This document shows positions 6,805 to 12,096 of a stretch of DNA of 13,067 nucleotides, piece after piece. The DNA is from a bacterium. Its GTDB lineage: Bacteria > Verrucomicrobiota > Verrucomicrobiia > Methylacidiphilales > Verrucolacustridaceae. The DNA lies in NCBI GenBank assembly GCA_009921985.1, contig RFWS01000023.1, positions 1 through 13,067 on the forward strand, written 5' to 3'. Below the pieces are notes generated by a model. It saw nothing but the letters and a program-made list of their open reading frames with translations, was not told the origin of the DNA and made no database searches. The translations under genes and the position numbers were made by a program. Positions within the stretch are counted from its first letter, which is position 1, and each line of letters starts with the position of its first letter.

Positions 6805-6844
6805 TTGGCAAGAGGGATATCCAGCCCGTCCGCAGGCTTGCCAA
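6805..6844. promoter_or_regulatory. 8-bp inverted repeat between divergent genes
   Basis: TTGGCAAG (6805-6812) and CTTGCCAA (6837-6844) are perfect inverted copies separated by 24 bp. They lie in the 101-bp spacer between the divergent TSUP and prolyl-isomerase genes. The arms could be a dimer-protein operator on one or two turns of DNA (centres 32 bp, three turns apart) or a hairpin in the isomerase leader. No consensus promoter is obvious. Confidence 0.4.
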
Positions 6845-6875
6845 AGACGAAAGGTTGCCCTTACCTCACTTTTCT

Positions 6876-7943
6876 ATGAAATCACGTATTTTCACCCTTT
6901 TATCCCTCTTGATGGCGGTGGTCCTGGCGGGCTGCGCGGTCAAGGACCCCACCAATCCCCGGTTTGTCGTGGCGGAAGGCCGCGGCATCAAGATCACCCG
7001 GGCCCAGCTGGACGCCGAGGTCAACAAAGCCCTCACCAATTTCAATCTGTCCCGGGACAAAGTGCCGCCCCCCCAGTTGGCCTCCTTGGAGGTCAATATT
7101 CTCAACCAGATGATCAACCGGCAGGTGGCGCTGGCCGAGGCCCGCAAGTCCCCGATGACGAATGCCGCTACCCTCGCCAAGGAGCAGCTGGAACGGATGA
7201 AGAAGAACTTCCCGAATGAGCAGGCTTTCCAGGAACAGTTGGCCAAAGCCAAGACGACCGAGGCGGAAATGCTCAAGGAAATCGAGCAGAAGATGGAAGT
7301 CGACAACCTCATGCGCGCCCGGGTGGAGCCCAATCTCAAGGCCCCGACCGACGAGGAAGTGCAAAAGTTTTACAATGAAAACCCCAAGTTGTGGCAGCGC
7401 AACGAGACGGTTCGCGCCCAGCATGTTCTGGTGAAGGTGGATCCCGGCGCCGATGCGGCCACCAAAGCGGCCAAGAAAAAGGCCGCCGAGGATGCCTTGG
7501 CGCGGGTGAACAAAGGCGAGCCCTTTGAAAAAGTCGCGCAGGAAGTTTCCGATGATCCTGGCACCAAAGGTCGCGGCGGCGAACTCCCCCCCTTCAGCAA
7601 AGGCCAGATGACGCCCAAGTTTGAGGAAACGGCGTTTTCCACCCCGCCGGGCAAGATCAGCAAGGTGATCGAGACCCCGTTTGGCTACCACTTCATCAAG
7701 GTGAAGGCAAAAGAAGCGGCCAAGACCCTCAAGTTGGATGAGGTCAAAAATGAGATCGCCGCGCATCTCCGTCGCCTCAAACAGGGCGAGGCCAGCCGAC
7801 TGTTGCTGGAGGACCTCCGAAAGGATTCGCAAGTGAAGATCCTGTTGCCGCCTCCTCCGGCACCCGCGCCGGTCACGGCCACCACGCCGCCGGTGCAAGC
7901 GCCCGCGGCCACGCCCACTCCGGCCCAACCCGCCAAGAAATAA
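6876..7943 (+). CDS. lipoprotein parvulin-type peptidyl-prolyl isomerase
   Basis: Envelope foldase of the SurA/PrsA/PpiD type that would isomerise proline peptide bonds in exported proteins. The 355-residue precursor starts at ATG 6876 (an upstream TTG at 6855 adds a useless segment before the signal). The signal is of lipoprotein type: MKSRIF, a hydrophobic core, and lipobox LAGC with Cys20 as the predicted acylated residue. Residues 35-165 are a helical SurA_N-like chaperone domain rich in Lys and Glu. The parvulin domain spans about 180-278, from RAQHVLVKV (His183) through GGELPPFSKGQM to GYHFIKV. The last 31 residues are a Pro/Ala/Thr linker ending PAKK, a flexible tail of no known function. 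The residue after Cys20 is Ala, so no inner-membrane retention signal is evident. hisI starts 19 bp downstream and is probably co-transcribed. Confidence 0.92.
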   Translation: MKSRIFTLLSLLMAVVLAGCAVKDPTNPRFVVAEGRGIKITRAQLDAEVNKALTNFNLSRDKVPPPQLASLEVNILNQMINRQVALAEARKSPMTNAATLAKEQLERMKKNFPNEQAFQEQLAKAKTTEAEMLKEIEQKMEVDNLMRARVEPNLKAPTDEEVQKFYNENPKLWQRNETVRAQHVLVKVDPGADAATKAAKKKAAEDALARVNKGEPFEKVAQEVSDDPGTKGRGGELPPFSKGQMTPKFEETAFSTPPGKISKVIETPFGYHFIKVKAKEAAKTLKLDEVKNEIAAHLRRLKQGEASRLLLEDLRKDSQVKILLPPPPAPAPVTATTPPVQAPAATPTPAQPAKK

Positions 7944-7948
7944 GGCGA

Positions 7949-7962
7949 CCGGGTTCGCCCGG
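7949..7962 (+). promoter_or_regulatory. UUCG-loop hairpin at the hisI start
   Basis: CCGGG (7949-7953) pairs with CCCGG (7958-7962) around the loop TTCG, and the last paired base touches the hisI ATG at 7963. It occupies the position where a Shine-Dalgarno would be expected, and none is present. A role in coupling hisI translation to ribosomes finishing the isomerase gene (stop at 7943) is inferred. Confidence 0.4.
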
Positions 7963-8352
7963 ATGAGCACACCTTCGTCCGTTTCTGCGGGCAAGCCGGA
8001 GCCTTTTGCTCCGAAGTTTGATGCCCAAGGACTGATTCCGGCGGTGGCGGTTGACGCGGGCACCGGCGAGGTGCTGATGACCGCCTATATGAATCGCGAG
8101 GCCCTGGAGGCCACGCGGCGGAATCGAAAGGCCACGTTCTACAGCCGATCCCGAAACAAACTTTGGGTGAAAGGCGAGACTTCGGGAAATTTTTTAACGG
8201 TGGAGGAGATTCGCGTGGATTGCGACCAAGACTGTCTGGTGATCCGGGTGAAGTTGCCCCCCGGGGGAACGGCGTGTCACACCGGGGAAAAAAGCTGCTT
8301 TTATCGAAAACTGAATCTTTCAGGACCCGCCGAGCTTGAGCGTCTCTCCTAA
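7963..8352 (+). CDS. hisI: phosphoribosyl-AMP cyclohydrolase HisI
   Basis: Third enzyme step of histidine biosynthesis: opens the adenine ring of phosphoribosyl-AMP in the cytosol. The 129-residue, stand-alone enzyme (no HisE phosphohydrolase domain fused) shows AYMNREALEATRRNRKATFYSRSRNKLWVKGETSGN and both metal sites: Asp86, Asp88 and Asp90 in DCDQD for Mg, and Cys87, Cys105 and Cys112 (ACHTGEKSCF) for Zn. About 15 extra residues precede the conserved domain. ATG 7963 has no Shine-Dalgarno and abuts a hairpin. The TAA at 8350-8352 overlaps the stop of the opposing gene. A weak stem CTGCGG/CCGCGG (8356-8371) just after the stop could act as terminator. Other his genes are absent here, so the pathway is scattered in this genome. 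Confidence 0.96.
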   Translation: MSTPSSVSAGKPEPFAPKFDAQGLIPAVAVDAGTGEVLMTAYMNREALEATRRNRKATFYSRSRNKLWVKGETSGNFLTVEEIRVDCDQDCLVIRVKLPPGGTACHTGEKSCFYRKLNLSGPAELERLS

Positions 8353-8888
8353 GGCCTGCGGCCTGCCGCGGATTTCACCAGCCCCATAAAGACCGGCTCG
8401 GCCAGCCCCACCGTTTTTTTGGGGCCGACCAACTTTACTGCGACCAAGCCCTCGGGCGAATCCAGGATGGCTCCAAGGAGAAGAATGTCCGGGGTGTCCT
8501 TGGGTGGGCCGCCGGGAACGCCCCCTTTCATGGTGCCGGCCAACTTGACCAGAGTCAGCGGCAAGGCCGTGTCAGTAGAAGCTTCAATCTGGGGGACGTT
8601 ATCGCGGGAGAGGAACTGCCCCTGCCACCGATCCAGATTGGCTGACACCGTGCCACCGGAACCGGAGGCCAACTTGGTGAAGGTGATCCGAAGAGGGGCT
8701 CCGCCTATCTTTTTTTCCAACTGGGCGGCAAGGATGGCGTCTGCGGGTCGGGAGTAGGTCCAGCCCTCCGGACGGTCAAAGCGGACGGAGCCGATCCGGA
8801 ATGCCAAAGGCTGAGGCGGGTCGGGCAGGGCGTAGGAAAAAACAGCCGCCAGAAACCAAAGGGAAAAAAGCAGAAGGCGTGACTTCAT
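8349..8888 (-). CDS. secreted protein of unknown function
   Basis: A 179-residue exported protein. Residues 1-20 are a signal peptide (MKSRLLLFSLWFLAAVFSYA, cut before LPD). The mature part has a short Pro-rich start, then RFDRPEGWTYSRPADAI, LRITFTKLASGSGGTVSANL, DRWQGQFLSRD, and a final section LLGAILDSPEGLVAVKLVGPKKTV. This pattern (a GGxxxANLxRWxxQF element and a closing VKLxGP strand) resembles small alpha/beta, PsbP-like proteins that I associate with Planctomycetes and Verrucomicrobia; no function is known to me. ATG 8888 overlaps the upstream 74-residue gene by 4 bp (ATGA). An in-frame GTG at 8909 is less likely because it would precede the signal peptide with seven residues. The gene is last in a three-gene unit and meets hisI tail to tail. 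Confidence 0.75.
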   Translation of the reverse strand: MKSRLLLFSLWFLAAVFSYALPDPPQPLAFRIGSVRFDRPEGWTYSRPADAILAAQLEKKIGGAPLRITFTKLASGSGGTVSANLDRWQGQFLSRDNVPQIEASTDTALPLTLVKLAGTMKGGVPGGPPKDTPDILLLGAILDSPEGLVAVKLVGPKKTVGLAEPVFMGLVKSAAGRRP

Positions 8889-9109
8889 GCCTGCATCCGG
8901 TGGGTCCACTCATCGACAGCCACAGGTCGGCAGTGGAGAAGTTTTTCGTACTCGGACTCGATTCTCTGGCTATTCCAATCCGGGTGGTTGGCCTTGAGAA
9001 ACTGAAGCATCCAAGCGCGGGCGAGGGTGCGGTCCTGCGGGGTAAGCCGGGCAAACTCCCTTCGATACAACAGGCTATTGATCCGGCTGACCACCGGCAG
9101 AAACTTCAT
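8885..9109 (-). CDS. 74-residue hypothetical protein
   Basis: Not recognised. The protein is short, soluble and probably helical, with many charged and aromatic residues (RINSLLYRREFARLTPQDR, WMLQFLKANHPDWNSQRIE, EYEKLLHCRPVAVDEWTHR). It has one cysteine and no signal or membrane segment. ATG 9109 overlaps the stop of the upstream membrane-protein gene as ATGA, and its own stop overlaps the next start in the same way, which argues strongly that it is a real gene and fixes its start. An alternative ATG at 9124 would give five more residues and an 19-bp overlap. It could be a cytosolic partner of the membrane protein; that is inference only. Confidence 0.72.
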   Translation of the reverse strand: MKFLPVVSRINSLLYRREFARLTPQDRTLARAWMLQFLKANHPDWNSQRIESEYEKLLHCRPVAVDEWTHRMQA

Positions 9110-9480
9110 GGGCGACGCCGGCATCCGCCGGCAACCGCTCCGGCCAAAACCCCGAAGAGGAGAGTCAGAAGCAGGGCCCTAACTCCGCCGCCCACGAATT
9201 CGCGGTAGTACGCCGGGGCATCCGATGCGAGGGGATAAGGGACGGCGGTAAACACGGCACCCGGTAGGCTGTAGAAAAAACCGATGAGGGCCCCGGTCCG
9301 AAGACGATGGCCAAAGTCCGGCAAAAGGCCGACGAGCAGGCCGATGGAGGCGTACGTGAGAAAAAGGCCGGCAGCGAAAGCGGCGGCGGCAGACCAAGGA
9401 AGCCCCTGAAACCAAGGGCCAACGGCTGTCAGAAGGCCGAAAACTGCCCCCGCCATGGTGGCGCGACGATCCAGTTCCAT
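9106..9480 (-). CDS. four-helix membrane protein, unknown function
   Basis: Not recognised. The 124-residue product has four predicted membrane segments: about 8-27 (TMAGAVFGLLTAVGPW), 32-55 (SAAAAFAAGLFLTYASIGLLVG), 65-82 (RTGALIGFFYSLPGAVF) and 98-118 (GGGVRALLLTLLFGVLAGAVAG). A loop of about 15 residues after the third holds PYPLASDAPAYYREF. It ends in a basic CRRRP tail, consistent with a cytosolic C-terminus. ATG 9480 is chosen as the first Met before the first helix (MELDRRATMAG); ATG 9456 is possible. No good Shine-Dalgarno is seen. It is the first gene of a three-gene unit and diverges from the small gene starting at 9615. Confidence 0.75.
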   Translation of the reverse strand: MELDRRATMAGAVFGLLTAVGPWFQGLPWSAAAAFAAGLFLTYASIGLLVGLLPDFGHRLRTGALIGFFYSLPGAVFTAVPYPLASDAPAYYREFVGGGVRALLLTLLFGVLAGAVAGGCRRRP

Positions 9481-9614
9481 GGAGTTATTTTGGCCGCGCC
9501 TGACGGATGGCAGAAAGAAAAAAGCTTGCGGGAAATATCGAGTTTGCCGTGGAACCAGAAAATAAATTTCAAGGGAACTGGACAGTTGCCGCATCCGGCG
9601 GGGAACATCGGGAC

Positions 9615-9902
9615 ATGGAAAGCGGCACGGACTGGTTAAGCCGACAGGATGAGTTATTGAGGAAGTTGGCCGCGCGGGCGGCAAGTTGTCCCGGCCTGTA
9701 TCCGGTTCGGGAAGCAGATGATTTTCTCCGGGTCGCCACTGATCACGCGGGGCCGGGCCCGGCTGAGGTTTGTAGAATCCTGGAAGCCCTTTGGCAGCAC
9801 CCAGAACAGGCCGTCCAGATGAACGCGCAAAGCCTGATTCAACGGGGGAAGGGGTGGAAGGGAATGGGGAATGAAATGCCCCGCCTTAAGAAGGCTCTGT
9901 AA
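9615..9902 (+). CDS. small hypothetical protein (95 aa)
   Basis: Not recognised. The protein is soluble and mostly helical, with DWLSRQDELLRKLAARAAS, an LYPVREADDFLRVATDHAGPGPAEV segment, then RILEALWQHPEQAVQMNAQ and a basic end MPRLKKAL. No signal or membrane segment is present. ATG 9615 is chosen because GGGGAAC lies about 10 bp upstream and the sequence before it looks non-coding. The same frame is open from ATG 9507 (131 aa), which has no ribosome-binding site. The opposite strand is also open over much of this stretch, so the assignment is moderate; the plus-strand composition looks more like protein. Divergent from the membrane-protein unit. Confidence 0.55.
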   Translation: MESGTDWLSRQDELLRKLAARAASCPGLYPVREADDFLRVATDHAGPGPAEVCRILEALWQHPEQAVQMNAQSLIQRGKGWKGMGNEMPRLKKAL

Positions 9903-9926
9903 AAGTCTATTTTCCGGCAAAACTGG

Positions 9927-9956
9927 TTGCCCCTGCTGAGAAATTACTAATACATA
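9927..9956 (+). promoter_or_regulatory. candidate promoter in an AT-rich spacer
   Basis: TTGCCC (9927-9932) and TACATA (9951-9956) are 18 bp apart in the 124-bp spacer before the coiled-coil membrane gene. The stretch 9935-9975 is clearly AT-richer than its surroundings. TTACT/AGTAA (9944-9948 and 9957-9961) flank the -10 element as short inverted arms, a possible operator. Consensus match is modest. Confidence 0.3.
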
Positions 9957-10026
9957 AGTAAAAAAGCATTTTAAGAATCGCTGGTCATTTGTCGGATGGA
10001 TGCTCAACTGCTGGTACACCAGACTT

Positions 10027-10617
10027 ATGAGGGACACTATCAGTTCGTCCTCAACACCAACGGATCCTGAGCTGCCTTTTGGCGGCGGAGCTTCTGCCAC
10101 GGGTAGTTCCTCCGGTGATCCTGAAGTTGTTGTGATTAAGGGCCCGCCCCGTCCCGCGAACTATCCGTCCCCTTTGGAGTCTGCGCAGGAGGAAAAAAAC
10201 AACATGAATGGAACCACCCCCGCCGCCCTGAATGTCAAACGGAGTATTGATCGCCAACGCAAGGAACAGCGTGCTGTCACCTCGATTTTAAGCGGGGTGG
10301 GCTTGGGTCTGTTGCTGATCATCGTGGGCTGCGCTACCTTGTCGGCCTTTGGCGGATATGTGCTTTGGAACCAGATTCAGCAACAGAGCGTGACCGTGGC
10401 GCAGATGGAGCAGAAGTTGAACAAGGAAATTGCCGCTTTGCAGGCGCGGGACGCCGAGCTTTCCAGCGGGCTGGAATCGGCCGGTGCCCAGCTGGCCAAG
10501 CAACTTTCCTCTCTGGAGCAGATTAAGTCGCAAGTGAATCGCCACGACAAGGATCTGGGAACCGTCCGCCAACGGCTTTCCATGCTGGAAGGGGATTCCG
10601 GCGATCGTCGCCGCTAG
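10027..10617 (+). CDS. single-pass membrane protein with periplasmic coiled coil
   Basis: Function not recognised. From ATG 10027 the 196-residue protein has an N-terminal low-complexity tail rich in Ser, Pro and Gly (about 1-58), a basic stretch NVKRSIDRQRKEQR, one membrane helix near 92-118 (ILSGVGLGLLLIIVGCATLSAFGGYVLW), and a coiled coil to about residue 190 (AQMEQKLNKEIAALQARDAEL, GAQLAKQLSSLEQIKSQVNRHDKDLGTVRQRLSMLE). The basic side suggests the tail is cytosolic and the coil outside. The start is uncertain: ATG 10000 and 10027 have no ribosome-binding site, whereas ATG 10204 has AGGAGG (10187-10192) 11 bp upstream and would give 137 residues without the tail. The next gene begins 3 bp after the stop. 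Confidence 0.7.
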   Translation: MRDTISSSSTPTDPELPFGGGASATGSSSGDPEVVVIKGPPRPANYPSPLESAQEEKNNMNGTTPAALNVKRSIDRQRKEQRAVTSILSGVGLGLLLIIVGCATLSAFGGYVLWNQIQQQSVTVAQMEQKLNKEIAALQARDAELSSGLESAGAQLAKQLSSLEQIKSQVNRHDKDLGTVRQRLSMLEGDSGDRRR

Positions 10618-10620
10618 AAA

Positions 10621-11118
10621 ATGCCTGTGATCAGCCGAGTCGAACTCCGACGGATTGCGCATGAGTGGCGCACCCGACTTCAGCGGGTGCAGCAAATCCT
10701 TCAGCCCAGCGAGTGGGCTTTGGATGATTGGAACCGCTTTGCACGGGCCCTGACTCAGATGGTCCGGGCCTACGGGTCTACTTGGAAGGAGGGGGGCAGC
10801 ACCTTTTGGGATGTGCGTTGGACCCTTCAAGATGGGGGAGAGCTGATTTGCCAAACGGAAGTGACTGACGACAGCCGACAAACGCTTGTCGTGGCGCAGA
10901 CCGGCGGTTTCGCGGAGGGTTTGGACAACTATACTTGGTTTTATGGCGAGTTTGGCCAGACCGGTGACTTTCTCGGCACCCCATACTGGGTGGATGGGAC
11001 ATGGAAAGAAGCGTTGGCGATGATGATGCTGCCACAGCAGGCCGCCGCCGGCTTTTATTTGAGTGGCGGGAACGTTGGTTCCGCCGCCATGATCGAGGCA
11101 AAGGCATCCCACGCCTAA
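10621..11118 (+). CDS. hypothetical protein, partner of the upstream membrane protein
   Basis: Not recognised. The 165-residue protein is soluble, unusually rich in Trp (about nine) and without signal or membrane segment. Residues 1-50 look helical (SRVELRRIAHEWRTRLQRV, WALDDWNRFARALTQMVRA). From residue 55 on it alternates short strands and turns (STFWDVRWTLQDGGELICQTEV, YTWFYGEFG, GTPYWVDGTWKEALAMMML), suggesting an alpha-plus-beta domain. ATG 10621 lies 3 bp after the TAG of the membrane coiled-coil gene, so co-expression is expected. No Shine-Dalgarno is free in the spacer, so translation probably depends on the upstream gene. A binding partner role is inferred from position only. Confidence 0.7.
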   Translation: MPVISRVELRRIAHEWRTRLQRVQQILQPSEWALDDWNRFARALTQMVRAYGSTWKEGGSTFWDVRWTLQDGGELICQTEVTDDSRQTLVVAQTGGFAEGLDNYTWFYGEFGQTGDFLGTPYWVDGTWKEALAMMMLPQQAAAGFYLSGGNVGSAAMIEAKASHA

Positions 11119-11147
11119 ATAAATATCAATCAACAATTTAAGCAGGC

Positions 11148-11176
11148 TTGAAAAGCCGGCAGGGGTTTGCAATACT
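11148..11176 (+). promoter_or_regulatory. candidate promoter of the RRM gene
   Basis: TTGAAA (11148-11153, five of six to consensus) and AATACT (11171-11176, four of six) are separated by exactly 17 bp. Transcription would start near 11183, leaving a leader of about 250 nt. The stretch 11119-11147 before it is AT-rich and holds nothing else except the left arm of GGCTT/AAGCC (11145-11157), a small stem without a T-run. Confidence 0.4.
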
Positions 11177-11432
11177 AGCATCCTTGAAAGGAGTACGGCG
11201 GGGAGTTTCTTGAGTGGCATGCGGATTCGGTTCCCTTGATCGCTATCGATCAGTTCGGATCCATGAAAGCGTGCCCCATTATCCCGCAGACCTAACCGAG
11301 ATCCAAAGGCATCTCACCAGGGAGTGAAACGAAACCGGCGGCTGAACATCAAGCTGCCCCGTCTCCCTCAACCGGGCGCTGTTCGCCCGGGCGGTCCTCC
11401 GGGGCCATCCCTTCCCGCCGTCAGAAAACAAC
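11177..11432 (+). promoter_or_regulatory. long structured leader of the RRM gene
   Basis: No gene fits in these 256 bases, but several helices can be drawn. GGATTCGGTT (11223-11232) pairs over 10 bp with 11294-11304, with one bulged G. It encloses TGATCG/CGATCA (11237-11242, 11247-11252) and GGAT/ATCC (11257-11260, 11281-11284), giving a possible three-way junction. AGGGAG/CTCCCT (11319-11324, 11363-11368) encloses GGCGGC/GCTGCC (11337-11342, 11353-11358). CCGGGCG/CGCCCGG (11372-11378, 11384-11390) is a 7-bp hairpin, and GGTCC/GGGCC (11393-11397, 11402-11406) a smaller one. The last 26 nt before ATG 11433 are unpaired and have no Shine-Dalgarno. Such leaders suggest RNA-level control, perhaps by the RRM protein itself. 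Confidence 0.5.
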
Positions 11433-12092
11433 ATGAGTCATGATTCCTACCAAGGGCGCCGCTCGAGCGGCGGTCCCCACGAGCGCCGTCGCCGGCGCCA
11501 CCACCGTCACGGTCGTGGCGGTTTCCGCCACGAATCCCGGCCAAGAGGTCACGCGAAAAGCGGCGGCTTCTGGGGTTGGCTGAAAAAACTTTTTGGCCTC
11601 AACGGGGGTAGCTCCCGCCGTGACCATGGGCGCGGAGAAGACCGCCCGATTCGCTCGGAAGGCCAGCCGCGCACCCCGCGGGGTCCCCGGACCACGCCGC
11701 CGCAGGAGGTCCTGACCCCGCGTCTCTACGTGGGGAACCTTTCCTACGATGCCTCCGAAAGCGACCTGTTTGATTTCTTCGGCAAGGTCGCGGGCGTGCG
11801 GAATGTGGAAATCGTGCGCGACAAGGGATCCAATTCGAAGGGATTCGGATTCGTCGAAATGCAGACTTTGGAAGGTGCTCAGGAGGCGGCCAAGAAGCTG
11901 CACGATTCCGAGTTCATGGGGCGGCTGATGATCGTCAACGGCGCCAAGTCGATGGGGGAACGGCCCGAGCGCGGTCCTCGTCGTGACGACCGGGGAGGTC
12001 CCCGGGCGGAGATTGAGGAAAGTGAGCGGGCGGGCCGTGCGCCGGGAGATTTTGATTACGACCGGGGCCCGCGTAACCCAAGCTTCGACTAA
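11433..12092 (+). CDS. RRM-domain RNA-binding protein
   Basis: A 219-residue protein that should bind single-stranded RNA in the cytosol. One RRM at about residues 96-172 has RNP2 LYVGNL (98-103) and RNP1 KGFGFVEM (136-143) with the aromatic residues that stack on bases, followed by AAKKLHDSEFMGRLMIVNGAK. Residues 1-42 are a basic Arg/His/Gly-rich tail (ERRRRRHHRHGRGG). Residues 46-56 (FWGWLKKLFGL) look like a short amphipathic helix. The C-terminus is another Arg/Gly/Asp-rich tail (GPRRDDRGG, DYDRGPRNP). Bacterial RRM proteins of cyanobacteria usually have about 100 residues, so the tails double the size. No Shine-Dalgarno precedes ATG 11433; a long structured leader does. The stop lies 4 bp from the leuA stop on the other strand. 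Targets are unknown. Confidence 0.92.
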   Translation: MSHDSYQGRRSSGGPHERRRRRHHRHGRGGFRHESRPRGHAKSGGFWGWLKKLFGLNGGSSRRDHGRGEDRPIRSEGQPRTPRGPRTTPPQEVLTPRLYVGNLSYDASESDLFDFFGKVAGVRNVEIVRDKGSNSKGFGFVEMQTLEGAQEAAKKLHDSEFMGRLMIVNGAKSMGERPERGPRRDDRGGPRAEIEESERAGRAPGDFDYDRGPRNPSFD

Positions 12093-12096
12093 ACAA

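Noticed and set aside
6900..8063. Long minus-strand open frame opposite the prolyl isomerase
   Set aside because: The translation is Gly/Arg/Leu repetitive; the plus strand has lipobox and parvulin motifs.
9654..10100. Minus-strand open frame overlapping the small gene at 9615 and the start of the coiled-coil gene
   Set aside because: It crosses an AT-rich intergenic spacer and has no ribosome-binding site or motif. Not excluded with certainty.
11319..11345. Resemblance of GGGAGTGAAAC to parts of RNase P RNA and 23S rRNA
   Set aside because: Only about ten bases match, and the surrounding conserved helices of either RNA are absent.
11319..11368. Hammerhead-ribozyme-like core in the RRM leader (CGAAAC, then a stem, then GUC)
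   Set aside because: The CUGANGA element and stem II are missing; AGUGAAA stands in their place, so the catalytic core cannot form.
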